The notes under the pieces: generated by a model
Told to the model about the DNA's origin: nothing
Seen by the model: only the letters and a program-made list of their open reading frames with translations
The model's database searches: none
In this document: positions 11,365 through 22,562 of the stretch, in pieces
Layout: every line of letters begins with the position of its first letter
How positions within the stretch are numbered: position 1 is the stretch's first letter
Source of the DNA: Lumbricus terrestris
Taxonomy: Eukaryota; Annelida; Clitellata; Crassiclitellata; Lumbricidae
DNA: 64,000 bases
NCBI GenBank assembly: GCA_949752735.1
Contig: OX457040.1
Location: 3,823,583-3,887,582, forward strand
Direction of reading: 5' to 3'
Made by a program: the position numbers and the translations under genes

Positions 11365-11540
11365 GATCACCATAATTATTTGCAAGCAAACAAAAAATGT
11401 GATCGCTCTCATTGAAATAAATGGTTCACTGAGGTTTTCTGAACAATGAAAATAGGAAATAAATCAGAAAAACCTCAGTGAACCATTTATTTCAATGAAA
11501 GCAATCAAATTTTTTGTCTGCAAAATTATTTTTCAGCATC
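11365..11540. repeat. Long inverted repeat with near-perfect 34 bp core
   Basis: Arms 11409-11442 and 11464-11498 (TCATTGAAATAAATGGTTCA... and its complement) differ by one extra base and enclose a ~21 nt loop. Weaker pairing extends outward to about 11370 and 11535. Related single arms occur at 14018-14040 and 16870-16915. Confidence 0.85.
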
Positions 11541-11874
11541 GCAGGCGATGACAGCTCCACCTATGAGTCTCGTTTGCAGGGCAAGAAAACGCGAGTGAAC
11601 TACAATTCGCATAATGACTAAATTGTTTGCTTGATTTTTTATATTAATATGACATCTTTCCGGAGAATCACCTATAATAATTTTATTTTGCACAATCTAT
11701 TCGAGTGCCAGTGACAAGATTACAAAAAGCACGAGGGTGACTTTATTATCGCTGATGCTTCATACTCATGGCTGCTTTGGGGGTTATTGCTTAAGGTACT
11801 GCTCGTCATCAATATCGTACCTCGGCAATGCAGAACAATTGCAAGATTATACTTTTGTTTGCTTCGATTTAACG

Positions 11875-11878
<4 letters not shown>

Positions 11879-11964
<86 letters not shown>
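11879..11964. repeat. (GT)n microsatellite
   Basis: About 43 uninterrupted GT units; the poly-Cys-Val and poly-Thr-His ORFs across it are spurious. Confidence 0.98.
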
Positions 11965-11965
<1 letters not shown>

Positions 11966-11982
11966 TAGCAATGATCATCAAC

Positions 11983-12050
11983 GTCGCCCTCCTCCTTTAT
12001 CCAAGCGCATGGACTGGCACTGCCAAGAGCAAGTGGAGGGGTGGAATTAT
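11983..12050 (+). repeat. CTCCTCCTTTATCC dispersed repeat, partial
   Basis: Contains CAACGTCGCCCTCCTCCTTT, ATCCAAGCGCATGGACTGGC and ACTGCC(A)AGAG. A (TATTG)n run follows at 12121-12143. Confidence 0.6.
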
Positions 12051-12308
12051 AATTCTGCTGCTTATTCAGAGACTATGTGTAGAATCGGCGAAAGAGGTGA
12101 AGACACTGTAGAAGTGTAGTGTATTGTATTGTATTGTATTGCATTGCATCTATTTATTTACGCGAATAATTGTCGTCGTCCTCCTCATGTATTTCGGATT
12201 TGCGCTGGCACTTAAGCATGTATAGAGAGCTAAACGATAACTGGATGCGGAGTTTAGCGGCATCTTATGCCATCAAAGTCGGTTGACAGTTTTCTGTATG
12301 CAACGTGT

Positions 12309-12560
12309 GGGGCGCGGTGGTGTAGTGGTGGCGTCTTTGCCTTGTGGTGTAGTGGTGGCGTCGTTGCCTTGAAGCCGGTAGGTTCGAGGTTCGAATCCAC
12401 CTCAAATCGCCGCGTAGGAACCTTGGGCAAGTCCTTCACTCGCATTATTGCTCAGCGTTCGGCGTGAAACTCCGATGCAGTGTCCGCTCGGTAGTCGGGA
12501 GCGCCTCTGAGTAGAAAGCTTGAAGGGGCGCTATAACAAGTGCGCATACAAACAAACAAT
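12309..12560 (+). mobile_element. tRNA-derived SINE with duplicated A box
   Basis: Head GGGGCGCGGTGGTGTAGTGG at 12309, then the segment TGGTGTAGTGGTGGCGTCNT repeated once about 35 bp downstream, so the A-box region is present twice. B box GGTTCGAATCCACCTCAAAT, body GGGCAAGTCCTTCACTCGCA, CGTGAAACTCCGATGCAGTG and tail GGGAGCGCCTCTGAGTAG, AAGGGGCGCTATAACAAGTG and CATACAAACAAACA follow. It is one of the least diverged copies in the window. Confidence 0.92.
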
Positions 12561-12564
12561 CATT

Positions 12565-13585
12565 TACTTGATTTAATTTAATTTAATTTTGATGCCTTTA
12601 TTTATTTCATGTTTAGCGTGCCTCTGATAGCTTCTTAAAAAAACCGTGCGACCACCACATATTCTTTTCCATTCGCGTTATGTGTCCAGCCAACATGACA
12701 TTGTTATTATTTCCAGTTTTCCTTTGTCGCTGTCTAAACATGGCGCTTGCACGAATTGATCCGCTAAAAATCCCGAATGGCGCTTGTCATGTTTAAATAT
12801 CGCTGCGTAGCTCCCGACATTCCGATTGTTATGTATTTTTGTTCCATTGGTCGTTAGACGGGTGCTATGCGTCTCTCAGCCAGTATCACGCTGTTAGGAA
12901 TAACTGGAAATTTTTGATTTTACTTGTTTGATGCGGTGGTTAGAGTCACCAATTATAGTTAGCTACAATGTTAAATTAGGTTTTACCATACGCTATTAGA
13001 GGTGTCGACGTAGCGTCGAGGTTGTTCAGACGAGTTGGTTACTATGATTAGTGTCAACAGTTATAATAGTCCATAACCAAACAATGCAATTATACTTTAA
13101 GGAAACGCGAGGATTGCACCTTTACATTTTTTATAAAGATTTTTATGTTTCTTACACGTATGAAATGCGTCTGCATGAAGTTAAGGTTGGAAAATTACGA
13201 ATTGCATTTTGACAATCCATTTTTAAAAAATCTATCCAAAATCAAGCGCTAAAGAAATATCCTCATGATCTTTGTATGCAACCCGAGGATTTCCATGAAA
13301 GTAAGAATAACGTATTTAACCTGTAACTTTATTATATAACGTAGACCTTTATCATAATGGAATTACATTTTTGCTGTATATATTATGACTTTAAATAGCG
13401 ATGGAGTTTATAGTGATTGCTCCATCTATAACTCAGTAAATAAATAGACACAAGCACATGGTGGTCTCTTCGCGTATAAATTCAAGACGTAGACACCATA
13501 GTCCACTGAAAATGATGACTTCAATGCGATAGATCCGATAAACCAAGTTCAATATTTTTTATGATTAAACTTTAGATAATTTGTC
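12565..13585. other. No recognisable gene
   Basis: AT-rich sequence starting with a (TTTAA)n stretch at 12573-12592. I found no conserved ORF, tandem repeat or clear repeat-family copy across this kilobase. Confidence 0.5.
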
Positions 13586-13588
13586 GTT

Positions 13589-13727
<139 letters not shown>

Positions 13728-14068
13728 CATACATTTCATCCTATCACCGTCAGTGTATGCCGTAATTGCACTCATTCTAGCAGAGTTTCATACAATGTAG
13801 GTGCGAAACGTTGAGCTGAAAATCTGTAACCAAATCAATGGTATTTGCAAGCAATCAATTTAGACATTATGCCAATAATTGTATTTCGGTCGCGTTTTCT
13901 TGCGCTGCAAACGAGACTCATAGGTGGAGCTGTTATCGCTTGAGATGCAGGAAAATCATTTTGCATCGTGAGATGCGGATGTAAAAAATAACCGGAGACA
14001 AAAAAAAATAATTGCTTTCATTGAAATAAATGGTTTCTTAAATTAACAATGAAAGTTGATCCATGGTG

Positions 14069-14312
14069 TGCCATGAGGTCCCGTATGCACAGCAGCGGTA
14101 GCAGCAGCAGCAGCAGCGGTAGCAGCAGCAGCAGCAGCGGTAGCAGCAGCAGCAGCAGCGGTAGTAGTAGTGGTAGTAGTAGTTTGCTATTGCGCCATTC
14201 ATGACGTCACGGCGGACAAGCACCTCAGTGATTTTTCATGTCCAGGAACCCACTGACTGATTGGAAGTGAGAAACTTCCCCAACACCAAAGTGCATACGG
14301 GACCTCATGGCA
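14069..14312. mobile_element. Small MITE with perfect 22 bp inverted ends and (GCA)n core
   Basis: Inverted ends TGCCATGAGGTCCCGTATGC + AC at 14069-14090 and its exact complement at 14291-14312. The interior holds interrupted (GCA)n at 14091-14185 and then GACAAGCACCTCAGTGATTT and TTCATGTCCAGGAACCCACT. A diverged copy lacking the (GCA)n lies at 34540-34635. No clear target duplication was found. Confidence 0.75.
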
Positions 14313-14385
14313 GGCCAAGGACTAAGTAGAAAATAACTCATAACTCGTCGTTTGTCGTTTCCAATAATAATAAGATTCGGTGAAC

Positions 14386-15346
14386 GGACCATTCCTCATA
14401 GGCTGATTGCTCATAGGCTGATTGGTCATAGGCTTATCGCTCATACGGCTGATTGCTCATAGGGTCTATTGCTCATAGGTCTTTTTGCTCATACGGCTCA
14501 TTGCTCATAGGGCTTATTGCTCATATGGCTTATTGCTCATAGGCTTATTGCTCATAGGCTTTTCATTCATATGCTGTCATATGCAATACAATAATAGTAG
14601 AGATAACAACTGATTTAAATGAAAACATTTACTAGCTTGTGTAATTGTTAAAATGTAAAAAACAGTTTAACAATCCAACAGTGTTCATCACGCTTTTAAA
14701 CATTTTAACTACAAGAGTGTTCATTACTAAAGATCTCGATTTAAATGTTAAATGTTAAAAACAGTTAAACTTTTTAGCTACAACAGTGTTCGTTACTAGA
14801 GATGTCCAATACAGAATAGTTCAGTGTCTTACATGTTAACTACTTCAGAGTTAACTACTACAGATGTGCAGACTACTTAAAGGATAAGTACGACACGGCA
14901 CGAAGATATGTGAGGATGTCGGTTTTTCCGTAAGTTGCCACTGCCCGCAGGACACGATCCTTGAGAAGACGGTATCGCTTGGCGCTTCGTTGCTCAACGC
15001 CACTAACACCCTGTAAGAAAGCCGCTTTCTGCTTGACGCAATCTCTCTGCATTCCAGAGAAAAAACGCCACATTGTTGGGTGACTGCTTTTTATGGACTT
15101 CATAATTGAGCATTGTGTTAGTCTACCAACGCTAATTGTCCTTAATTGATTAGCACTAGCTAAGGCGTGAAGAAGGGCATCGATATAGCAAACGGTATAT
15201 TTGTTTTGGACCTAGGACAAAGTTCGTGTATTTTAGAGATATGAGCAACGAGCCTATGAGCAATAGACCCTATGAGCAATCAGCCGTATGAGCAATAAGC
15301 CTATGACCAATCAGCCTATGAGCAATCAGCCTATGAGGAATGGTCC
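14386..15346. mobile_element. Mutator-like element relic with minisatellite-built inverted ends
   Basis: Inverted ends of about 107 bp: left starts GGACCATTCCTCATAGGCTG at 14386 and the right end (to 15346) is its complement with about five mismatches. Both arms consist of degenerate 14-17 bp units of the type ATTGCTCATAGGCTG; the left array continues to about 14575. The interior carries the C-terminal part of a MULE-type transposase on the minus strand. No convincing 8-11 bp target duplication is adjacent to the ends. Confidence 0.7.
14873..15200 (-). pseudogene. C-terminal remnant of a MULE/FLYWCH-type transposase
   Basis: The minus-strand translation includes SHPTMWRFFSGMQRD, then KAAFLQGVSGVEQRSAKRYR, and VATYGKTDILTYLRAVSYLS. 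This resembles the C-terminal tail of MULE-domain proteins in animals (SHPTIWKFI..L, then a basic patch, then Y..RD.L.YLRG). The frame stays open upstream to about 15200 as a possible LLHALASANQLRTISVG stretch. The DDE catalytic core and any zinc finger are absent, so it cannot encode a working enzyme. The assignment rests on motif memory, and the stretch ends in a stop near 14873 as in a natural C-terminus. Confidence 0.55.
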
Positions 15347-15352
15347 TAGAGC

Positions 15353-15443
15353 CATATCCGATTTGACCAGGGTCTATGACAACAGAGGCCGTTACCCTGG
15401 ACAGAAATTTGCTCGGCATATTACATCACTTAAGAAGTTAAGA
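15353..15443 (+). mobile_element. Copy of the ~95 bp SINE-like unit
   Basis: Contains TCCGATTTGACCAGGGTCTA, TGACAACAGAGGCCGTTACC, CTGGACAGAAATTTGCTCGG and CATATTACATCACTTAAGAA. The 9 bp GTCGTTTCC occurs just after it (15444-15452) and also at 14354-14362, left of the MULE relic; this could be its target duplication, with the MULE inserted later between the left copy and the unit. Confidence 0.7.
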
Positions 15444-15519
15444 GTCGTTTCCGATGTGCTGTGCCAGAAGATTAAATAGACAATTCGGGTAAATCGGTGT
15501 TGTTACAATTAAGTAATAA

Positions 15520-15765
15520 AATAATGGCTACAATTAGACATATTGAATATATAATTAGAGACATCAGCAATATAAATAATAAAAATGAAGCTTTCATTAA
15601 GTCTCATCTCAAATAATTGTTATAAAATAGCCTTGATATTGCCAGACGATCATTATTATCACTATTTTAAACAGAAACAGTAAAATAATGGCTACAATTA
15701 GACACCTTGAATACAAGACAACAACAGCTATAAATACTAAGAAGTTAAACTTTCGTTAATGTACC
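15520..15765 (+). repeat. Local duplication TAAAATAATGGCTACAATTAGACA
   Basis: Two related segments start at about 15527 and 15681 with AAAATAATGGCTACAATTAG followed by ACA(T/C)(A/C)TTGAATA, CAGC(A/T)ATAAAT and GAAG. The second contains a variant of the AACACCTTT motif (TTAGACACCTTGAATAC). Confidence 0.6.
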
Positions 15766-15769
15766 TTGC

Positions 15770-15862
15770 TCTTAAGTGCTGTAATATGCCGAGCAAATTT
15801 CTGTCCAGGGTAACGGCCACTGTTGTCATAGACCCTGGTCAAATCGGATCCATCCATCCATT
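15770..15862 (-). mobile_element. ~95 bp SINE-like unit with 11 bp target duplication
   Basis: Minus-strand copy nearly identical to 15353-15443 and 21672-21770. It is flanked by TTCGTTAATGT on both sides (about 15758-15768 and 15863-15873), a clean 11 bp direct repeat that supports insertion as a discrete unit. Confidence 0.8.
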
Positions 15863-16099
15863 CGTTAATGTGACACGGCCCCAAGTTTCGCTATTAGGCT
15901 AATAATAATTCTTATTTGCATAATCTATTTGAGTGCCAGTCGCAAGATTACACTAAGCATGTGGGTGACGTTATTATCGGAAATCTTTCTTATGACTCAT
16001 TATTGTTAGATAACAAAATAATAGTCAAGCAAAAGCCCAAATCGTTCAGATATTCTGCGCTAGGTGGTAAGACTATGAAGTAGAGTGATCTCTAAAGCA

Positions 16100-16310
16100 A
16101 GAGCCACGAAGCAGCCATGAGTATGAAGCAATAGCGACTTAATTTCCTTCTCCTCGGCACACGAGGGCAAGTGACCAGTCCTCTCCCTCACCGTCTCATC
16201 CCATCATCGACAGTGTAGGTCAGTGTACTCGTTCAATTTCAGTTGTAAATAGGACGAAGGCGCAGCAGCAAACCTTTAGCCAAATTTCTGCTTTTACATT
16301 TCGCGGATAT
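16100..16310 (+). repeat. Composite repeat: CTTCTCCTCGGCACACGAGG block
   Basis: Blocks GCAGCCATGAGTATGAAGCA, TCCTCGGCACACGAGGGCAA, GTGACCAGTCCTCTCCCTCA and ATCGACAGTGTAGGTCAGTG in the family order also seen at 4690, 8340, 35235, 44505 and 51600/53470. It is followed by a TGACGTCA site (16381) and a CTCCTCCTTTATCC copy (16438-16495). Confidence 0.65.
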
Positions 16311-17339
16311 CATCGACCTATAGTATTTTGCAATGGACCAAGGTTTCTTGAACTCGATATCACTGGAGACGATAATCGAATGACGTCACGCTCCTTATGT
16401 GATGGCGCAGCAATAGGAGATTGCTGTTGCCCTTGATCATCAACGTCACCCTCCTCCTTTATCCAAGCATATGGACTAGCACTACTGGTCATCTTTACAT
16501 TTTCTTATAAATAATGGCGAAAACGGACCGGATCATAATCAAAATTGACCCAGTATCTTCCATTTGACTGATGTATACACTGACAAAATGTTATAGAGAA
16601 ATATGAAACCGTTACTGAGATAACGCATTTTTAAAACGGTGAACGAACTTTCGTGTCACCCTATAATTATAGGTGATTTTGATGGATTCCGTCATAATAA
16701 TAAAAATGTCGTTTTTTATTATTTATAGCCGAGGGTATCTCTTATTCAAGGTGTTTGATTGCAGCCATTAACTGCTAAATTGTAACAACACGGCTATCTG
16801 TTCTGACTACTTTCACCTTCTGGCACAGCATATCGGAAGCGACAAACGACGAGTTCTGAGTTATTTTCTATTTTCATGTTCAGAAAACCTCAGCTGAACC
16901 ATTCATTTCATGAAAGCACCTAATTTTGTCTTCAATAATTTCAACATCCTCATCGCATCAAATGATAATGATTTTTTCTTTCCATTCAAAATGTCCACAT
17001 ATTGGTTGTTCACAATATTGTTTCATCCTGAAATGGCCGCATGACATCCTAGAAGACCAACTTTAAAAGAATAATATTATACAGTATAATTGTAGAGTAG
17101 TTTAAAGTTTTAAGTTATCTTTTAGGAAAATTGTCCTTTGTTTTTTTATCATCCCGGTAACAATAAGATAATGAATTATTTGTGTCTTGTTTTACGCTGA
17201 CAATAATATTGTGAATTTTGTATACACACCGTAATTTAATTCTTCACTTTCATGTCCGTATTTCGCTGGTAGTTTTCTTTCAATAAATTTTTGCTACGAG
17301 CAATGCTAAAGAAAACATGTGTTATGAAAAAGACAGCTA

Positions 17340-17462
17340 TAGTAGTAGTAGTCGTTGCAGTTTAACGTCACTGTGTGGTAACAGAGACCATTAGCGACGC
17401 CTCCTCCTTTATCCAGGCTTGAGATTGGCACTGGCATAGTGCGACCAGTGGCGGAGTTAATC
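17340..17462 (+). repeat. CTCCTCCTTTATCC / TTTAACGTCACTGTG repeat, good copy
   Basis: Starts with (GTA)n then GTCGTTGCAGTTTAACGTCA, CTGTGTGGTAACAGAGACCA, TTAGCGACGCCTCCTCCTTT, ATCCAGGCTTGAGATTGGCA and GACCAGTGGCGGAGTT. It is one of the most complete copies. Confidence 0.75.
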
Positions 17463-18425
17463 GCTAGAATCGATTCATATTGTCTTGTCTTCAGCCGTCC
17501 TCGCCGCGAGGGTTGGCCGCATCATGAATTATCCTTCTCCATTCTTGTCGACCTTCCGTGCTGCTCGTGATCTGCTCCACCGGCATTCCAGTCCAGACTC
17601 GAATGTTATCCATCCATGTCATATCATCCATGTTCGATTCATATTATAACAAAGTTATTCATCTTTTTATAATTGTCTAAATCCACTGCATATTTAACAG
17701 AGCTAACGATGTTGATGCAACAGTGTATTGTGACACAGCGCATAATGCACTCAACTATCGCTTAGCGACATCTTATGACTGTCAGTTCATCTGATTTCGA
17801 CCCTACATAGCTGGGCCCTGTTAATGAAGGTGTTTAATTCGACCATTTTTATTACGAATTTCTGCGTTTTGCGCCATCTCACGAATCGTTCAGCATTCCT
17901 TCTTGCACAGAGGAAGCGTGTGAAAGTTGTATCACGATTTTTAACTATAATAATTATCTTACGGCAACAAAGGCTGCTGACGTTGGCGGAAATGATTCAG
18001 ACAATTTCTCATCATTCACATTGCATAATACAGAACTGCGTTTACTCATGCCATTATCGTTATAAATATCCTTTGATTATTAACAATTATTAGTTGGTGT
18101 TTAACAGCACTGTTAGTATCATACAGCATCCTTTACATAAGTCAGAAGGTAGGCCTACGTTTATTCTTTATTGCTCTAGTTGCATGCGCACAACGGAACT
18201 TGACTCATTTTAGACACAGAAACGCAGAAATAGATGCTTAACTTAAACGAAACGTCTGATAATAATAATTATTGTGAGCAGTTATCACTTTGTCCATGGT
18301 TTGACTACATTGATAAAATTTATGATTAGGCTAGAGCACACTTTGGCTTAACACAATTTTTCAATGTTATAGCAGCCAGATACTTTTTTTATAGGTGTCT
18401 AATAAAATCGCTTTTTCCATGGTAT
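17463..18425. other. No recognisable gene; one AGGTGTTTAATT motif
   Basis: Apart from the motif at 17824-17841 and scattered repeat-like words, nothing is recognisable. The 89-codon plus-strand ORF at 17824-18093 starts inside the motif and has no domain I know. Confidence 0.45.
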
Positions 18426-18429
18426 GACT

Positions 18430-18960
<531 letters not shown>

Positions 18961-19342
18961 ATTAACATTAATATAATCATTTCTTTCTCGCCTTTTCTTC
19001 TTCACTCCTCCACCTACTCCTCTTCCTTTTCTCTTCCTCTCCTCTTCCCTCTTCCTCCTCCTGACTCCCACAGGATTTTTACTTTGGTCTTTGAAATTAT
19101 CGTAAATTTTGATGACATCAACTGTCAATAAGATGTCACTGAGCATAGGAAGTTTTCCATGCTGTTCAATGCACGAATTATACACCTTTGTTAAGAAGTA
19201 TGATTACATTATAACAATCCTTGACTCGACATGCGTCTGCAATTAAGCAAACACCAGAAAATTGTAGTCAGTTGGCTGAATTTGTTTTGTTGATTAGTAA
19301 GTCAATAAAAAATGTTTGAAATTTCAAAATCACATGTTGTAG

Positions 19343-19985
19343 GAATTCATTCATTCATTCATTCATTCATTCGGACATTTATATAGCGCTCCTTCAAGAA
19401 AAACTACTCAGAAGCGCTCCCAACTCCAGCGCGCACAAAAAGAACAGTTTTAAGTTTAGTAAGGAAGGATCCTGGTAGAGTCCCAGGGTGTAGGCGTAGC
19501 TCAAAAGGAAGGCCATTCCAGACCACTGGTCCAGCCACAGAAAAGGCTCGATCCTTCATGGTAGTAGTACGAGCAAAAGGAACTAAGAGGACTCCCCTAT
19601 CAGCAGAGCGTAGCTGACGACGTCCTTGGATACCCAATGTAGAGCTGCATAGCTCACGGAGGTAAGTTGGGGCAAGGCCCTGACAACATCGCCATACCAA
19701 TGCAGCTACCCTGAACTCGATACGCTGGCGAATAGGGAGCCAGTGAAGTACCTCAAGCATGTAGTTTGAGACATGATCATATTTAGGGATTTTCCCAATT
19801 AGGCGTGCAGCAGAGCGCAAAACCCGGTCAAGAAGGCCAATGTAGAGCGAAGAGCAATAGTCGATGCGAGATGTAACGAAACAATGCACTAAAGTAAGAG
19901 TAGCAGCAGACGTAAGAGAACGTAAGAGAACGTAAGAGAACGGATGACAGAATACTCCCATGTGATTTTAAGTTTGCTCCTCCGA
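19343..19985 (-). mobile_element. 5'-truncated L2-like LINE, 3' end
   Basis: On the minus strand the 3' end carries the LINE tail block GGGAGCGCTTCTGAGTAG, AAGGAGCGCTATATAAATG and a (GAAT)n tail (19343-19370 on the plus strand). Coding remnant at 19404-19925. Confidence 0.85.
19404..19925 (-). pseudogene. C-terminal end of an L2-like LINE protein
   Basis: The open minus-strand stretch encodes the region after the reverse-transcriptase fingers: LVHCFVTSRIDYCSSLYIGL, AARLIGKIPKYDHVSNYMLE, VLHWLPIRQRIEFRVAALVW, CQGLAPTYLRELC, RAFSVAGPVVWNGLPFELR and a final FLTKLKTVLF. It aligns in order with residues ~890-1046 of the LINE protein at 25109-28249 but is clearly another subfamily. The endonuclease and catalytic boxes are missing through 5' truncation, the usual outcome of target-primed reverse transcription. 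Near the truncation point (19912-19942) an 11 bp word GTAAGAGAACG occurs three times. It ends at 19404 and lies antisense to any reading of the plus strand. Confidence 0.88.
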
Positions 19986-19989
19986 CTTC

Positions 19990-21535
19990 GCCACATCGAC
20001 AATTCAGTTAGAATGAATACACTTACTTATATTGTCGATGGTAGGATGAGACGGCGAGGCAGAGGACTTGCCACTCGCCATCAAAAGTCGATGCTAAGGA
20101 AGTAAAGTCTCTAATGCTTTATGCTTTTCTTCATCTCCTTACAATTACATGTATACAGCACAGAATATTTGGGTAATTACTGTTTAATGATGATTTATCA
20201 TAAAAAGGCCAAAATGACGTCACCATCCTGCTTAACGTACTCTTTGGACTGGCACTCGAATAGATTATGCAAATCAAGTGTATTTTTATCTTTTAATGAA
20301 TGTGAAAAATATTTAAAAGCATTGAAAACATTCACTTGCATTCTCAGTGCAAAACACAGTGTGCACTAATTTTAAAATGTCCACATTGAGATATCCGATG
20401 TGTTTTCTCTGATGATTCGGGGCAGCTGTAGATGTGCACTGCAAGGATTAGTTAAAATGACTGCAATCAGATTTCTTGTCACATTTACGAAAACACTGTT
20501 CGATAAAACACACTGAAGCAATGCCAAAATAAACAGAAATTGAAATGTTTATGATCATATTTGCAAAATCATTGGTTAAAGGTACAGAACAATGGACATA
20601 TACTGGAGCGAAGTGATTCTAACTGGAGTGTCTAATCTATGATACAGCATAGTATTGCAATGAAGGTTATTAATTTTGTCTCCTCTGATTTTTCGTCAGC
20701 ATAATAATACATCATGATACATGAAGATTTCTTAGTTTCATGTTCAAAAGTTCCACCTAATCATTGTTCATTATGTTGATTAACCCCGCACGACGTCATG
20801 AAAAACAACTTCTAAAAAATAATGGCGTGATTTTGGAAAACAAATTGTGTATTGAACGAACATGTGGGAAAATTTTCCGATTACAATATTTGACGATTTA
20901 CAGATTGACTAATCGTTGAAATTTGCAGCTTTCGTTTTATGTATTTATCTAATACGACTTAACTTATTGATCCGTATTGTATATTAACTGTGACACCTAT
21001 TAAAGGTGTTTTATTACACGCTGTATTTACCGTAAGCCTACACGGCCACGGTTGCATAGCGACATCTGACAGTAATTTAACGGTGACGAAGCAATCGACA
21101 CCATATATAATTCACACAACGCAATATTCTTTTATTCCATTTTCTTTATTGCATAGCTACATTTTGTTGTTGTAATGTCCATTGCATCGACCAACCACCT
21201 CTCATATAGAACTAGACAGAGTTGAGCTGCCCAGTTACGTTGAAGCGGCGGAGAAAGAAACAAGAGTATTTGGGGGACGATGTGGACTGCGAAGCAAGCC
21301 ACGGTATCAAACCAGGGCATTATCTTCTGCAAACTTTTTTCTTCTCTGCCATTAATTTTTCTATGGTTCGTAAACTTCAACAGAAATCACGTGATCACAT
21401 CGGCCTGGCACAAACTTTATTTAACTAAATCGCGTCAAACTTTCAATAGTCTGACGACATCTAATGGCATTGAAAACCGTCAAAATCGACTTGGAATAAG
21501 CTTACGTGTTTATGCACTTTTGATACGCATCTCGA
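19990..21535. other. No recognisable gene
   Basis: AT-rich sequence. I see fragments of the CTCCCTCACCGTCTCATCC repeat on the minus strand near 20040-20090 and one GGTGTTTTATTACACG motif copy at 21001. Short ORFs (for example 20121-20369 and 21132-21380) show no known motif. Confidence 0.45.
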
Positions 21536-21537
21536 TA

Positions 21538-21590
21538 GTTTAGTGGACCTGGTTAGCGGACTAGATTGTCAATCGAGAGGTGGGGGGGGG
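21538..21590 (+). repeat. tRNA-like half (A-box arm)
   Basis: AGTGGACCTGGTTAGCGGAC, TAGATTGTCAATCGAGAGGT resembles the first two thirds of a tRNA including an anticodon-like hairpin, then breaks into a G-run. Probably a SINE head or tRNA pseudogene fragment. Confidence 0.3.
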
Positions 21591-21671
21591 GGTGGTAAGT
21601 TAATTCATGTAAAAAATTGGTTAAAGGTTTTCTGATTCGTCTTCGCCTCCTAGACAACTCAGCTACAACGA

Positions 21672-21792
21672 TGGATGGATCCGATTTGACCAGGGTCTAT
21701 GACAACAGAGGCCGTTACCCTGGACAGAGATTTGCTCGGCATATTACAGCATTTAAGAGCAAGGTACGGAACCAGTTAATCTTCTCATCTCG
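21672..21792 (+). mobile_element. ~95 bp SINE-like unit with 12 bp target duplication
   Basis: GGATGGATCCGATTTGACCA and the rest of the unit through CATTTAAGAGCAAGGTACGG, then a short 3' extension. Flanked by CAGCTACAACGA at 21660-21671 and 21793-21804, a perfect 12 bp direct repeat. Stem-forming CCAGGGT/ACCCTGG words lie inside. The 84-codon ORF across it is not credible. Confidence 0.8.
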
Positions 21793-22069
21793 CAGCTACA
21801 ACGAGAACACTGACATACATGTACATCGTCGACGTCAAGGTGAGACGCAGAGTAGCTCATCCTTATTGTAGTTGACCTGTATTTCATAATAAAGGTGTTT
21901 AAGTGGTTTTTAAAGTTTAAGCTTATACTTTCTTACGTAGTTGTTTACTCAATTTTCCGGCAGTTTAATTTCATGTTCAAGTTTCTATGCTTGATAAAAT
22001 CTAGTGTTGACGTTGATCTTCAAATCCAGAAAGAGGTAAAAGTCTAAAAGAGCGGAAACTGATCACAAT

Positions 22070-22135
22070 GTCGTTGAGTGGATGACACGGTGAGGGAGAG
22101 GACTGACTATCAGGCGTCGTATATCGAGGCTGAGA
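22070..22135 (-). repeat. Fragment of the composite repeat (GAGGACTGACTATCAG block)
   Basis: Minus-strand words TCTCAGCCTCG and CAGTCCTCTCCCTCACCGTG match the composite repeat at 16140-16190. Confidence 0.5.
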
Positions 22136-22562
22136 AAGTGGATTGCTATTTTCTGTTTATTTAACGGTAAAGTATATAAAAAATATGACGGTTTAGAGTC
22201 GCCTAGCATTTAATATACTTTTGGGACTGGTACAATCAACGATCGGATAGTTGCATTGTTCTAGCGCAACATAAATGATTTTCGGCGTCTGACGACATCT
22301 TACGAGTAGTAAGGTTGTTGTCGTAAATCTTGTTTCAATGTATATTATAACGTTAACAGGAACTTCATCTATCCATTATTCTCTATCCAGGCTTATTATG
22401 GTTCAATGACATTTCTTAACAAAGGTATGAGTATACGCTTCTTATAGTAATATGCTTTTCAATACCTCTTTTAATGTGATTTCATTTTCTACACGAATCG
22501 GTGCATGTCCCAGAGAGCAGTTGTTTCTCTTGCACGGTTAGTTCACATTATAGCACATTATA

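Noticed and set aside
11720..12119. Poly Cys-Val and Thr-His ORFs
   Set aside because: Products of (GT)n; the same applies at 50422-50857.
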